A stretch of DNA of 64,000 nucleotides from Buchnera aphidicola (Kurisakia onigurumii). GTDB lineage: Bacteria; Pseudomonadota; Gammaproteobacteria; Enterobacterales; Enterobacteriaceae. The stretch lies in the NCBI RefSeq assembly GCF_039394605.1, contig NZ_CP135033.1, positions 310,001 to 374,000 of the forward strand. Reading direction: 5' to 3'. Positions 21,139 to 31,816 of this stretch are shown here, one piece after another (positions within the stretch are counted from its first letter, which is position 1; the number at the start of each line of letters is the position of its first letter). Made by a program: the position numbers and the translations under genes. Under the pieces are notes generated by a model. That model was not told where the DNA came from. It worked only from the letters and a program-made list of their open reading frames with translations, and searched no databases.

Positions 21139-21399
21139 ATGGCACAGAAAAAAGCTGGTGGTTCTACTAGAAATGGTAGAGATTCAAAATCAAAAAGATT
21201 AGGTGTTAAAAAATTTGGAAATGAAAAAGTAATTTCTGGAAATATCATTATCAAACAAAGAGGTACAAAATTTCATCCTGGATACAATGTAGGTTGCGGA
21301 AGAGATCATACATTATTTGCTTTAACAAATGGTATTGTAAAATTTACAAAAAAAGGAATAAACAATCGAACCTATGTAAATGTCATTCATCCAAATTAA
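21139..21399 (+). CDS. rpmA: 50S ribosomal protein L27
   Basis: L27 has an N-terminal tail reaching the peptidyl transferase centre. The protein has 86 residues (E. coli 85) and is strongly conserved: [20 protein letters not shown] at the start, then [13 protein letters not shown] and [20 protein letters not shown]. The N-terminal MAxKKAGGS needs no proteolytic processing, unlike in Firmicutes. It lies between rplU and obgE in one operon. Confidence 0.97.
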   Translation: MAQKKAGGSTRNGRDSKSKRLGVKKFGNEKVISGNIIIKQRGTKFHPGYNVGCGRDHTLFALTNGIVKFTKKGINNRTYVNVIHPN

Positions 21400-21469
21400 T
21401 AAAAAATATTTAAAAAAAATAAAAATATATATATAATTTTTCTACAATAAAAAAATAAAAATATATTAA

Positions 21470-22528
<1,059 letters not shown>

Positions 22529-22563
22529 ATTTATATAAATATATTTTTATATTTAAGAAAATA

Positions 22564-22607
22564 TTTTTTTTTCAACCCGGATATTCTATATCTCGCGTTG
22601 AAAAAAA
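22564..22607. terminator. Long hairpin between convergent obgE and rpsI
   Basis: A T-run plus CAAC pairs with GTTG plus an A-run, and inside these GGATAT pairs with ATATCT (one G-U). The A/T flanks give a U tract on either strand, so it should work for both genes. It is locally G+C-rich (CAACCCGG, CTCGCGTTG). Confidence 0.65.
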
Positions 22608-22620
22608 TGTATTAAAAAAA

Positions 22621-23004
22621 TTAACGCTTAGAAAATTGAGGTCTTTTTCTTGATTTTCGAAATCCTACTTTTTTTCTTTCCACTTTTCTAGAATCTCGTG
22701 TTACATATCCTGATTGTCTTAATATCAATTTAAAAGTATTATCATATTGAATTAATGCTTTTGTAATACCCTGTCTAATAGCTCCTGCTTGTCCTGATAT
22801 ACCTCCCCCTTTTACAGTAATATATAAATTTACTTTATCAATCATTTTTACTAATTCTAAAGGTTGATATATAATCATACAAGAAGTTTTTCTTCCAAAA
22901 TATTGTTCTAAAGTACGTTTATTAATAGTAATTAAACCATTTCCTAAACTTAAAAAAACTCTTGCAGAAGAACTTTTTCTTCTTCCTGTTCCATAGTTTT
23001 TCAT
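22621..23004 (-). CDS. rpsI: 30S ribosomal protein S9
   Basis: S9 reaches the P-site tRNA with its C-terminal tail. It has 127 residues (E. coli 130). Seen: [49 protein letters not shown] and the invariant basic tail [12 protein letters not shown] ending in Lys-Arg. It lies directly downstream of rplM as in E. coli. Confidence 0.97.
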   Translation of the reverse strand: MKNYGTGRRKSSSARVFLSLGNGLITINKRTLEQYFGRKTSCMIIYQPLELVKMIDKVNLYITVKGGGISGQAGAIRQGITKALIQYDNTFKLILRQSGYVTRDSRKVERKKVGFRKSRKRPQFSKR

Positions 23005-23034
23005 ATAAAATTTTTACCTACAAATAAATAACAA

Positions 23035-23463
23035 TTATATTTTTAAAAAAATAGGATTTTGTGACTGATGATTATGATTTTCAGTTGAAAAAATTTTTAA
23101 TTTTTTTAACATATTTCTACCTAATATTCCTTTAGGTAGCATTCCTTTTACTGCTAAGTAAATTATTCGTTCAGGATACATGGATAACATATCTTGAAAT
23201 TTAATTTTTTTTATACCTCCAATATATCCAGTATGATGATAATAAATTTTATCGTTTTGTTTTTTTCCAGTTACTAATATTTTTTTAGCATTAATTACAA
23301 TTATATAATCTCCATTGTCTAAATTTCTAGAATATTCTGGTTTATTTTTACCTCGTAAATAACTTGCAATATTACTAGATAATCTTCCTAATATTTTATT
23401 AGTAGCATCAACACAATACCAATTTTTTTTTACTAATTGTTTGTGTATTATACTTTTTTTCAT
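23035..23463 (-). CDS. rplM: 50S ribosomal protein L13
   Basis: Early-assembly large-subunit protein. From ATG at 23463 it has 142 residues, the E. coli length, and KKNWYCVDATNKILGRLSS aligns without gaps. Further motifs: GDYIIVINAKKILVTGKK, YYHHTGYIGGIK and AVKGMLPKGILGRNMLKKLK. AAAGGA lies 8 bases before this ATG; the longer in-frame start at 23487 would include that site and was rejected. First gene of the rplM-rpsI operon. Confidence 0.96.
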   Translation of the reverse strand: MKKSIIHKQLVKKNWYCVDATNKILGRLSSNIASYLRGKNKPEYSRNLDNGDYIIVINAKKILVTGKKQNDKIYYHHTGYIGGIKKIKFQDMLSMYPERIIYLAVKGMLPKGILGRNMLKKLKIFSTENHNHQSQNPIFLKI

Positions 23464-23768
23464 TGAATAATCCTTTGAAAAATTCATTTTAATTACAAAT
23501 ATATATATATAATTTCATTCTAATAATTTATAAAAATGTATTAAAAATAATTTGTTTGTATTAAAATTAAAAATAATAACATGATCAATTTTATAATAAA
23601 AGTACATTTTTGAAACATATTAAAAATAAAACATAAACTATAATAAAATATTTAAAATTGTTTTAAATATTTTTTATAATTTTTTAAATTTATTAAATAA
23701 TAATTTATATACGATTTTAAAAATTATTAATAAAACATAATTTTTTTTAAAAAAGGAAAAGATAAAAT
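23464..23768. other. Divergent spacer rplM-pheA
   Basis: 305 bases holding the promoters of rplM and pheA. A 12-bp AT-only stem with a TTG loop followed by T-rich sequence lies at 23646-23672, 97 bases before the pheA ATG. A 10-codon ORF (23581-23613) with two Phe codons precedes it. The layout recalls an attenuator, but with TTT so common in this genome the evidence is weak, and I see no Phe-rich leader like E. coli pheL. Confidence 0.4.
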
Positions 23769-24902
23769 ATGTATGAGAAATATGATATAAATAAATTTCG
23801 AAATGAAATCGATTATATTGATAATCAAATCATTAAATTAATATCAAAAAGAATGAAAATTGCAAAAAAAATAGCAAAAAAAAAAATATATTCTAAATTA
23901 GAAATTAAAGATTTTACTCGTGAAAAAAAAATTTTTAAAAAAATACAAAAAAATTCAATAAAATACAAACTAAATATACTTTATATCGTTAATATTTTTA
24001 AAATAATTATTGAATATTCTAAATTAATACAAAAAAAAATATTTTTTGACATAAAAAATCTTTCTAAAAAACAATATATTGCATATCTTGGACCTAAAGG
24101 ATCCTATTCATATTTAGCTACAAAAGAATATATTAAAAAAAATAAATTTAAAAAAATGCACAAACAAGATTGTATTAATTTTCAAGAAGTAATTACGAAA
24201 GTAGAACAAGAAGATACAATTTTTGGTATTCTTCCGATAGAAAATAAGTGTTCTGGATATATACAAGAAATATGTAATTTACTGTTTGATAAAAAAATAT
24301 TTATTTTTGATCAAATATATATTCCTATAAACCATTGTTTATTAGGAAACAAAAATACAAAAATTCAAACAATTAAAGAAATATATACACACATTCAACC
24401 TTTTCAACAATGCAAAAAATTTTTTAATCAATTTCCTAAATGGAAAATTCGATATGTCTCTAGTAGTTCATATGGAATGAAAAAAATAAAAAATTATCCA
24501 AATACAAATATAGCTGTAATTGGAAATGAAATATATGGAAAAAAATATGGTTTACAAATTATTAAAAATAATATATCAAATATTATTGATAACCATACTC
24601 GATTTATAATTATTTCTAAAATAGAAAATAATATAAAAATTAAATTAAATTTTCAAACATCAATATTTTTTACTATTAATAAAGATACAAGTAAACTTTT
24701 TAAAATTTTTAAAGAAATAAAAAAAAATAAAATTGAATTACAAAAAATAAAAGTTTATCCTATAAAAAAAAATCCTGTACAAGATTATTTTTATTTAGAA
24801 ATGATACATCATAAACAATCAGAAAAAATAAATATTTTTTTAAAAAAATTAGAAAAAAATACTATTTTCATGCAATATTTAGGTTCGTATCCAATTATAT
24901 AA
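23769..24902 (+). CDS. pheA: Bifunctional chorismate mutase / prephenate dehydratase
   Basis: Converts chorismate to prephenate and then phenylpyruvate, the committed route to phenylalanine. The protein has 377 residues (E. coli 386). The mutase domain (1-90) keeps the active-site residues Arg in NKFRNEID, Arg and Lys in SKRMKIAKKIAKKK, and Asp, Arg and Glu in DFTRE. The dehydratase domain shows AYLGPKGSYSYLA, LPIENKCSG and NHTRFIII with the catalytic Thr. In the ACT regulatory domain the E. coli phenylalanine-binding motifs GALV and ESRP read SKLF and KVYP, so feedback inhibition is probably lost. AAAAGGA precedes ATG. Confidence 0.96.
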   Translation: MYEKYDINKFRNEIDYIDNQIIKLISKRMKIAKKIAKKKIYSKLEIKDFTREKKIFKKIQKNSIKYKLNILYIVNIFKIIIEYSKLIQKKIFFDIKNLSKKQYIAYLGPKGSYSYLATKEYIKKNKFKKMHKQDCINFQEVITKVEQEDTIFGILPIENKCSGYIQEICNLLFDKKIFIFDQIYIPINHCLLGNKNTKIQTIKEIYTHIQPFQQCKKFFNQFPKWKIRYVSSSSYGMKKIKNYPNTNIAVIGNEIYGKKYGLQIIKNNISNIIDNHTRFIIISKIENNIKIKLNFQTSIFFTINKDTSKLFKIFKEIKKNKIELQKIKVYPIKKNPVQDYFYLEMIHHKQSEKINIFLKKLEKNTIFMQYLGSYPII

Positions 24903-25077
24903 TTATATAAAATGTAATAATGTTACATTAATATAATAATTAAAACATTTAATATCGATAAAATATTTTTTTGTAATATTTATATAAAAAAATAAATTTA
25001 GTACAAAATAAAAAATTAATAATATGTATAAATTGTTTATTTTTTTTCAAATAAATTAAAAATGTAAAAAGGATTAT

Positions 25078-26424
25078 ATGTTTAAAAACTTAACTAAAAG
25101 ATTAACAAATATTTTTAATAAAATATCTAATCATGGAATGATAACTGAAAAACATATTCAAGATACTTTACGAGAAGTTAGAACAGCTTTGTTAGAAGCA
25201 GATGTTGCACTTCCTGTAATTAAACGATTTATAAAGAATATTAAAAATATATCTATTGGTAAAAAAATAAATAAAACTCTTACACCAGGACAAGAATTAA
25301 TAAAAATAGTAAAAAAAGAACTAATTTCTTGCATAAATAATAAAAATTATTTACTAAATTTATCTACAACACCTCCTGCTATTATTTTAATTGTAGGATT
25401 GCAAGGCATGGGAAAAACTACTTCTGCAGCGAAATTAGGATTTTTTATAAAAAATAAAATAAAAAAAAAAGTTTTAGTATCTTCAATAGATATTATGAGA
25501 CCAGCAGGTATTGAACAATTAAAAATTTTGTGTCAAAGCGACAAAATTGATTTCTTTCAACCCCATTTTTCTAAAAATATTCTAAATCGATCTAATGAAA
25601 TATTAGAGTTTTCAAAAAATAATATGTATGATGTATTAATCGTTGATACATCAGGAAGAATGCACATAAATACTGAGATGATGGAAGAATTAAAAATTGT
25701 ACATAATTTTTTTAAACCTATTGAAACAATATTAGTAATTGATTCCATGATTGGTCAAGATTCAATTAATATTGCAAAAAATTTTAAAAAATATATTGAA
25801 CTTTCAGGTTTTATTATCACAAAAATAGATGGAGATTCTCGAGGAGGTGTAGCTTTTTCCATATGTGAAATGACTAAAAAACCTGTAAAATTTTTAGGAA
25901 TTGGTGAAAAAATACAAGATTTAGAAATTTTTAATTCTGAAAAAATAGTTAATAGAATACTTGGAATGGGAGATGTATTATCCATAATAGAAGAAATTGA
26001 AGAAAACTTTAGTTTAGTTCAAAAAAAAAATTTTGAAAAAAATAATAAAAGAAATAAAAAATTTAATCTAAATGATTTTTTATTACATTTACAACAAGTA
26101 AAAAAAATGGGAAATTTAAAAAATTTAATAGATAAGATGCCACAAAATAGTTTTATGAATAATAAAAATTTAGATCACAATATTAATAGTAATGTAATTA
26201 ACAAATTTTCTTCTATAATATTATCAATGACATTAAAAGAAAGAAATCATCCTGAAATTATAAAATTTTCTAGAAAAAAAAGAATAGCACTAGGATCTGG
26301 TGTAAAAATACAAGATATTAACATTATGTTAAAACAGTTTACAAGTATTCAAAAAGTTATTAAAAAAGTAAATAATGGCAATATAACTCAAATTTTTAAA
26401 AATATAAAAAATTTTTTTAATTAG
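25078..26424 (+). CDS. ffh: Signal recognition particle protein Ffh
   Basis: SRP54 homologue that binds 4.5S RNA and signal sequences of nascent membrane proteins. It has 448 residues (E. coli 453). Seen: N domain (TLREVRTALLEADVALPVIK), G domain with GLQGMGKTTSAAKLG near residue 107, DTSGRMH and TKIDGDSRGG, and the M domain with RNA-binding SRKKRIALGSG. The M domain has far fewer methionines than E. coli: the finger-loop and C-terminal Met-rich stretches have become Lys/Asn/Ile-rich. AAAAAGGATTAT precedes ATG. It is followed by rpsP, as in E. coli. Confidence 0.96.
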   Translation: MFKNLTKRLTNIFNKISNHGMITEKHIQDTLREVRTALLEADVALPVIKRFIKNIKNISIGKKINKTLTPGQELIKIVKKELISCINNKNYLLNLSTTPPAIILIVGLQGMGKTTSAAKLGFFIKNKIKKKVLVSSIDIMRPAGIEQLKILCQSDKIDFFQPHFSKNILNRSNEILEFSKNNMYDVLIVDTSGRMHINTEMMEELKIVHNFFKPIETILVIDSMIGQDSINIAKNFKKYIELSGFIITKIDGDSRGGVAFSICEMTKKPVKFLGIGEKIQDLEIFNSEKIVNRILGMGDVLSIIEEIEENFSLVQKKNFEKNNKRNKKFNLNDFLLHLQQVKKMGNLKNLIDKMPQNSFMNNKNLDHNINSNVINKFSSIILSMTLKERNHPEIIKFSRKKRIALGSGVKIQDINIMLKQFTSIQKVIKKVNNGNITQIFKNIKNFFN

Positions 26425-26487
26425 TAAAAATTTATCAATTCAACATATAATTAATTTAATAAACTTTAATATTATAAGGAAAAAAAT

Positions 26488-26745
26488 ATGATTAAAATTA
26501 GATTAGCAAGACATGGAGTAAAAAAAAAACCTTTTTATAAAATTGTAATAGCAAGAAGTCAATCTCCTAGAGATGGTAAATTTATTGAAAAAATAGGATT
26601 TTTTAATCCTTTTTCTAAAAATATTAATACAAAAATTTCAATTAATATGGAAAGAATACAATATTGGACACAAAAAGGAGCAAAATGTTCAGAAAGAGTA
26701 AAAAATTTATTAAAAAATATAAAAAAGTGTAATTCTATAAAATGA
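26488..26745 (+). CDS. rpsP: 30S ribosomal protein S16
   Basis: S16 binds the 5' domain of 16S rRNA and is needed in early 30S assembly. It has 85 residues (E. coli 82). Seen: MIKIRLARHGVKKKPFYKIV, ARSQSPRDGKFIEKIGFFNP and ERIQYWTQKGAKCSERV. The stop codon TGA overlaps the rimM start (ATGA), so the two are translationally coupled. First gene of the rpsP-rimM-trmD-rplS operon. Confidence 0.96.
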   Translation: MIKIRLARHGVKKKPFYKIVIARSQSPRDGKFIEKIGFFNPFSKNINTKISINMERIQYWTQKGAKCSERVKNLLKNIKKCNSIK

Positions 26746-27278
26746 ATTTAAATGAAAATAAATATATTATAGTGGGAAAAATACTTAAACCATATGGAAT
26801 ACTAGGATGGTTACATTTATTTTCTTTTACAGAAAAAAAAAAAAATTTATTTAAATATCATCCTTTATTAATAAAAAAATTCATTAGTAAAAAAAAATAT
26901 ATATGGAAAAAATTATTAATTCAAAAATGGAAAATATATAAAAAACAATTTATTATAAAAATAAAAAAAATTAATGATAGAACAGAAGCAGAAAAATTTA
27001 ATACAATTAATATTTTTATACATGAAAAAACATTACCAAAATCAAATGATACAGAATATTATTGGAAAGACATAATAGGATGTACTATTTATAAAAAAAA
27101 TAAAAAAATAGGATTAGTTTATAAAATAACAAACAATACTATTTATGATATTTTAATCGTAAAAGTTCAATATATGGAAAATAATAACATAAATATTAAA
27201 TATAAATATATTCCGTTTATTGAAAAAAAAATCATTAAATTAGTTAATATAAAAAAAAAAATAATCTTAATTGAATAA
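26742..27278 (+). CDS. rimM: Ribosome maturation factor RimM
   Basis: RimM binds S19 and helps maturation of the 30S head. It has 178 residues (E. coli 182). Conserved parts: YIIVGKILKPYGILGWLHLFSFT at the N-terminus and EYYWKDIIGCTIY plus KYIPFIEKKIIKLV in the PRC-barrel half. The rest is strongly lysine-biased. The coding sequence contains a run of 13 A (26833-26845) that is in frame but prone to slippage. It overlaps rpsP by ATGA. Confidence 0.92.
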   Translation: MNLNENKYIIVGKILKPYGILGWLHLFSFTEKKKNLFKYHPLLIKKFISKKKYIWKKLLIQKWKIYKKQFIIKIKKINDRTEAEKFNTINIFIHEKTLPKSNDTEYYWKDIIGCTIYKKNKKIGLVYKITNNTIYDILIVKVQYMENNNINIKYKYIPFIEKKIIKLVNIKKKIILIE

Positions 27279-27305
27279 TTTTTTTAAAAAAAATATATAT
27301 AAAAT

Positions 27306-28037
27306 ATGATAATAATAAATATTATAAGTATTTTTCCAAAAATGTTTAAAGCTATTACAGAATATGGTCTAACTAGAAAAGCTATACAAGAAAATATTCT
27401 TAAAATAAATTTGCTTGATTTACGAAATTATTCAAATAATAAATATCGTAATGTTGATGATAAACCTTATGGTGGAGGTCCTGGAATGTTATTATCTCCA
27501 ATCCCATTAAAATCAGCTATTACATGTGCAAAAAAAAAATCTATAAAACCAATAAAAGTAATTTATTTATCTCCTCAAGGAAAAAAAATAAATAATAAAA
27601 AAATTTTTCAATTAATTAAAAATAAATCTTTAATTTTAGTATGCGGTCGATATGAAGGAATTGATGAACGCATTATTATTACTGAAATTGATGAAGAAAT
27701 TTCTATTGGAGATTATGTATTAAGTGGAGGAGAACTAGCAGCAATGGTTCTGATTGATGTAATAACTAGATTTATACCTGGGGTTATAAAAAAAAAAATA
27801 TCTTTACAAGAAGAATCATTCATAAAAAACAGATTAGATTATCCTCAATATACCAGACCTCAAGAAATATGGGGAATAAAAGTTCCAAAAATTTTATTAT
27901 CTGGAAATCATCAAGAAATTAAAAAATGGAAAAAAAAAAAATCTTTACAAGCTACTTGGATTAAAAAACCTGAACTATTAAAAAAAATAAAACTGAATAA
28001 ACAAGAAAAAAAAATAATAAAAAAATTAAAAACTTAA
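27306..28037 (+). CDS. trmD: tRNA (guanine-N1)-methyltransferase
   Basis: SPOUT enzyme that methylates G37 next to the anticodon in tRNAs reading CUN, CCN and CGG, preventing frameshifts. It has 243 residues (E. coli 255). Seen: NIISIFPKMFKAITEYGLTRKAI, DDKPYGGGPGML, the knot motif LILVCGRYEGIDERII and IGDYVLSGGELAAM, and LDYPQYTRPQ. Runs of 11 A (near 27788) and 12 A (27930-27941) lie inside the gene in frame. Third gene of the rpsP operon. Confidence 0.96.
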   Translation: MIIINIISIFPKMFKAITEYGLTRKAIQENILKINLLDLRNYSNNKYRNVDDKPYGGGPGMLLSPIPLKSAITCAKKKSIKPIKVIYLSPQGKKINNKKIFQLIKNKSLILVCGRYEGIDERIIITEIDEEISIGDYVLSGGELAAMVLIDVITRFIPGVIKKKISLQEESFIKNRLDYPQYTRPQEIWGIKVPKILLSGNHQEIKKWKKKKSLQATWIKKPELLKKIKLNKQEKKIIKKLKT

Positions 28038-28061
28038 ATTTAATAAAAAGAATACAAAATT

Positions 28062-28406
28062 ATGAATAAAATAATTCAAAATATTGAAATTAATCAAATG
28101 AAAAAAAATATTCCTTTTTTCCGATCAGGAGATACATTAGAAATTAAAGTATGGGTAGTAGAAGGAGAAAAAAAAAGAATACAAAAGTTTTCAGGAATAG
28201 TTATTGCTATTAAAAATAGAAATTTAAATTCTTCTTTTACAATTAGAAAAATTTCTAATGGGGAAGGAGTGGAAAGAGTATTTCAAACTCATTCACCAGT
28301 TATAGAAAATATAAAAATATTAAGAAAAGGTTTAGTGAGAAAATCTAAATTATATTATTTACGAAATAAAACAGGAAAAAATGCAAAAATTAAAGAAAGA
28401 TTATAG
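28062..28406 (+). CDS. rplS: 50S ribosomal protein L19
   Basis: L19 sits at the subunit interface. It has 114 residues (E. coli 115). Seen: [58 protein letters not shown] and [21 protein letters not shown]. Last gene of the rpsP-rimM-trmD-rplS operon and convergent with tldD. Confidence 0.97.
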   Translation: MNKIIQNIEINQMKKNIPFFRSGDTLEIKVWVVEGEKKRIQKFSGIVIAIKNRNLNSSFTIRKISNGEGVERVFQTHSPVIENIKILRKGLVRKSKLYYLRNKTGKNAKIKERL

Positions 28407-28452
28407 TAATAAATAATATTTAAACTAATGTATATTACAAATATAAATAATT

Positions 28453-28474
28453 ATGCAGTATTATATCACTGCAT
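28453..28474. terminator. Hairpin between convergent rplS and tldD
   Basis: ATGCAGT and ACTGCAT flank an 8-base loop, 46 bases after the rplS stop. The following T content is modest, so this is a probable rather than certain terminator. Confidence 0.5.
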
Positions 28475-28543
28475 TATTATTTAAATCAAATGATTTTAAC
28501 ACTAAATTAATTTAAATAATTAATTTAGATATAAACATTATAA

Positions 28544-30004
28544 TTATTTTGTACCTCCTACAGTTAAAGAATCTACTTTAACAGTTGGTTGTCCTACACC
28601 TACAGGAATACTTTGTCCATTTTTTACACATATACCTACACCTGAATCTAAACATAAATCATTCCCAATCATCGATATATTATTCATTACATGTATACCA
28701 GAACCCATTAACATGGTTTTTTTTACAGGATATAAAATTTTTCCATTTTTTATTAAATACGCTTCTGAAGTAGAAAAAACAAATTCTCCTGAGGTAATAT
28801 CGACTTCACCTCCTGAAAAATTTTTAGCGTATATTCCATATTTTACACTTTGAATAATATCATCTGGATTTGTATTCAAATTTGGTAGCATATATGTATT
28901 TGTCATTCTAGGCATAGGAATATGTGCATAAGATTGTCTTCTTGCATTTCCTGTAGATTTTTTTAATCCCATTAATCTTGCATTTAATTTATCGTGCATA
29001 AAAGATTTTAAAACTCCATTTTCAATTAAAATATTATATTGCCCTGGAGTACCTTCATCGTCTATATTAATTGATCCTCTTCTTAAACTAACAGTTCCAT
29101 CGTCAACTACAGTACATATATTTGAAGCTATTTTTTTTCCTATTTTATTATTAAAAATAGATGTCCTAGATCTATTAAAATCACCTTCAAGTCCATGACC
29201 GACTGCTTCATGCAACAAAATTCCAGGCCAACCTGGTCCTAAAACCACAGGGAATGTTCCTGAAGGAGTTTCTTTAGATGATAATTTAACCAAAGCTATT
29301 CTTACAGCTTCTTTTGTCCAAAAATCAACTACACTATCTCCTGAAGTGATTTCATCTTTTAAAAAAAAATTGTAATTACTTCTTCTACCTCCACCCATAC
29401 TTCCGGTTTCAATTTTTCCTTTTTCTTCAACACGAACATTGATAGAAAGGTATGTCAACGGACGTGTATCTGTTGTAAACATGCTATCAGTTGATGCAAT
29501 CAAAATATTTTCATAAGAACTACTAAGATATGCAGTAACACTTTTTACACGTGGATCAAAATTTCTAGCTATCTTGTCTATCATATATAATATTTCTATT
29601 TTTTTTTCATTTGTTAAACTATATATTGGATTTTTATTTTCATAAAATAAAGAATTGTTACATTTAATAAATGGTTTCAGAATATTTTTCTGATTTTTGT
29701 TATTCAAACAAGATACTATATCTTTAGTAATCGAATTTAAAGAACATACAGAAATTTCATCAGAATAAGAAAAAAAAGTAGAATTGTTCTTTATTAACCG
29801 TAATCCTATACCTTGATCAATATTGAAATTACCTTCTTTTACGATTCTATCTTCTAAAAACCAAGATTCTTCTATTTTTTTTTGAAAATATAAATCTGAA
29901 TATTCTATTTTTTTTTGACATACATCTGTTAATATAGAAAAAACATTATTTTTAGAAATATTATTCTTATTTAAAAGAGTATCAAATGCTATATCATTTT
30001 TCAT
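28544..30004 (-). CDS. tldD: Metalloprotease TldD
   Basis: TldD with TldE (PmbA) forms a heterodimeric zinc protease; in E. coli it matures microcin B17 and degrades CcdA. From ATG 30004 it has 486 residues (E. coli 481). Seen: DQGIGLRLI in the N-terminal half, the metal-site helix [57 protein letters not shown] and [14 protein letters not shown] at the end. I chose ATG 30004 because [11 protein letters not shown] fits the family N-terminus; an ATG at 30058 would add 18 unmatched residues. Its symbiotic role is unclear. Confidence 0.93.
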   Translation of the reverse strand: MKNDIAFDTLLNKNNISKNNVFSILTDVCQKKIEYSDLYFQKKIEESWFLEDRIVKEGNFNIDQGIGLRLIKNNSTFFSYSDEISVCSLNSITKDIVSCLNNKNQKNILKPFIKCNNSLFYENKNPIYSLTNEKKIEILYMIDKIARNFDPRVKSVTAYLSSSYENILIASTDSMFTTDTRPLTYLSINVRVEEKGKIETGSMGGGRRSNYNFFLKDEITSGDSVVDFWTKEAVRIALVKLSSKETPSGTFPVVLGPGWPGILLHEAVGHGLEGDFNRSRTSIFNNKIGKKIASNICTVVDDGTVSLRRGSINIDDEGTPGQYNILIENGVLKSFMHDKLNARLMGLKKSTGNARRQSYAHIPMPRMTNTYMLPNLNTNPDDIIQSVKYGIYAKNFSGGEVDITSGEFVFSTSEAYLIKNGKILYPVKKTMLMGSGIHVMNNISMIGNDLCLDSGVGICVKNGQSIPVGVGQPTVKVDSLTVGGTK

Positions 30005-30146
30005 AATTACTTTTCCAATAAGGATTTGTACCATATAAAATATGTATTTTTTTTTCAAAACAAATTATAATTTTATTTTGTATGCGTATTTATACTGAAT
30101 AAAAACAATATATTTTTTTAAACATTGGAAATCAATTAAGTTACAT

Positions 30147-30605
30147 ATGAATATTAAATTTAATGTTTTACTGATAAATGGTCCTAATTTAAATCTATTA
30201 GGAAATCGTGAAATTAATATATATGGTAATATATCATTAACTGAATTAATAAAAAAATTAAAAAAAAAATCAAAACAAAATAATATTAATTTATTTGATT
30301 TTCAATCTAATTCAGAATCTAAATTAATTAATAAAATTCATGAATCCAAAAATATAAAAATAGATTATATTATTATTAATCCTGCAGCATTTACACATAC
30401 TAGTATTGCATTAAGAGATGCTTTATTAGCAGTTAATATTCCATTTATAGAAGTACATATTTCTAATATTTATTCTAGAGAAACTTTTCGTTCTAATTCA
30501 TGGTTTTCAGATATATCTCAAGGAACTATAACAGGTTTAGGAATTGATTGTTATTTTTGGGCTTTAAAAACTATTTCTAATAGATTAAAAAATACTTCTA
30601 AATAA
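30147..30605 (+). CDS. aroQ: 3-dehydroquinate dehydratase, type II
   Basis: Third step of the shikimate pathway, dehydroquinate to dehydroshikimate. The protein has 152 residues, typical of type II enzymes, which form dodecamers and are unrelated to E. coli AroD. Seen: [20 protein letters not shown] with the catalytic Tyr near the end of this segment, [33 protein letters not shown] with the Asn/His pair, and FIEVHISN with the second His. It feeds chorismate to PheA. A hairpin separates it from the convergent rluD. Confidence 0.96.
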   Translation: MNIKFNVLLINGPNLNLLGNREINIYGNISLTELIKKLKKKSKQNNINLFDFQSNSESKLINKIHESKNIKIDYIIINPAAFTHTSIALRDALLAVNIPFIEVHISNIYSRETFRSNSWFSDISQGTITGLGIDCYFWALKTISNRLKNTSK

Positions 30606-30625
30606 TACTTATTAAAAATATTATA

Positions 30626-30657
30626 TACTGATCAAAAATTAATATTTGTGATCAGTA
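30626..30657. terminator. Hairpin between convergent aroQ and rluD
   Basis: TACTGATCA and its exact complement TGATCAGTA enclose 14 bases; inner A and T runs can extend the stem. It lies 20 bases after the aroQ stop and 35 bases before the rluD stop. Confidence 0.6.
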
Positions 30658-30692
30658 CATAAAAATAATTATATTAAATATATATTAAAATA

Positions 30693-31645
30693 CTAATTTA
30701 TTTTTTTTAAATTATAAATTAAATTCATTAAATCTTTAGGTAAACTTATTTCCCATTTCATTTTATTTTTAGATATAGGATGTAATAAAGATATTTTTTT
30801 CGCATGTAATGCTTGTCTATGAAAATCATAAAAATAAAAATTATATTTTTTACTATTTTTAGATATAATTTTTTTATAAATTCCGTTACTACCTTTATAC
30901 AAACTATCTCCTACTATAGGATGATGAATATAATCCATATGAACTCTAATTTGATGAGTTCTCCCAGTTTCTAAAATAACTTTGATATGAGTATAAAATT
31001 TTAATCTTTTAATTACTTTATAATGCGTAATAGCATTTCTTCCTTGTTTGCTAACACACATTTTTATTCTATGAACCGGATGTCTATTTATTTTTTCTAT
31101 AATTGTATTATCAAAAAAAATTAGACCATGCACAATAGCTTCATATTCTCTTGTAATTTTTCTATTTTTTAAATCTTTTTTCAAAATAAAATATGATTCT
31201 AAAGTTTTTGCAATTATTAATAAACCTGAAGTATTTTTATCTAATCTGTGAACAATACCTGATCTGGGAATATATTTTAAAAAATCATATTTTTCCAATA
31301 AAATATCTAGTAATGTTCCTGTATAATTTCCATGTCCATGATGCATAACTAAGTTTTCTGGTTTATTAATTATTAATAAATATTTATCTTCATAAATAAT
31401 ATCAAAAAATATTTTTTGTTCTTCAGGAAAAATTTTTTTTTGTTGTTGAATATTAACAACCACTAAATCTTGAATAAATATTTTTTTTTAGGATAAAAAC
31501 ATATTATGCTATTTATAGTTACATATCCGTTTTTAATACATTTTTTAAAAAATGATCTGGAATAATTTGAAAAAAATAAAGACAGAAAAACATCTAAACG
31601 TTTTTTATGAAAAATTTTATTTAATACTATTGTTTTTAATATCAT
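30693..31645 (-). CDS. rluD: 23S rRNA pseudouridine synthase RluD, split by a one-base deletion in an A tract
   Basis: RluD makes pseudouridines 1911, 1915 and 1917 in helix 69 of 23S rRNA. Two frames carry it. From ATG 31645, 60 codons give the S4 domain (RLDVFLSLFF, YSRSFFKKCIKNGYVTIN) and end at TAG 31465-31463. In the next frame, 30693-31463 gives the catalytic domain with IVHRLDKNTSGLLIIAKT (catalytic Asp), ETGRTHQIRVHM and GDSLYKG. The frames meet at a run of 9 A (T on plus, 31481-31489); a tenth A would restore PKKKIFIQDLVVVN, which aligns with E. coli through the junction. It is either a young pseudogene or rescued by slippage; the catalytic part could also start at GTG 31463. Confidence 0.85.
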
Positions 31646-31816
31646 TTTTTTAATATATAAATAATTTATATGTTGACTGTTTACTTTAAAACAAGCAAAA
31701 AGTATATAAAAATACAGTATGTAATATTAATTATATTATAAAATAAATAAATTTCTTTCAATTAAAATTATTTTTTTTTAATAATGCAAATACATAATAC
31801 ATAAAAAAGGAGTAAT

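Noticed and set aside
23581-23672. Possible phenylalanine attenuator: 10-codon ORF with two Phe codons followed by a T-flanked hairpin before pheA
   Set aside because: TTT codons are expected by chance at this composition, the stem is AT-only and no run of Phe codons is present.
31463-31645. Separate small S4-domain protein upstream of a pseudouridine synthase
   Set aside because: It joins the rluD catalytic domain perfectly when one A is added, so it is the front of rluD rather than an independent gene.
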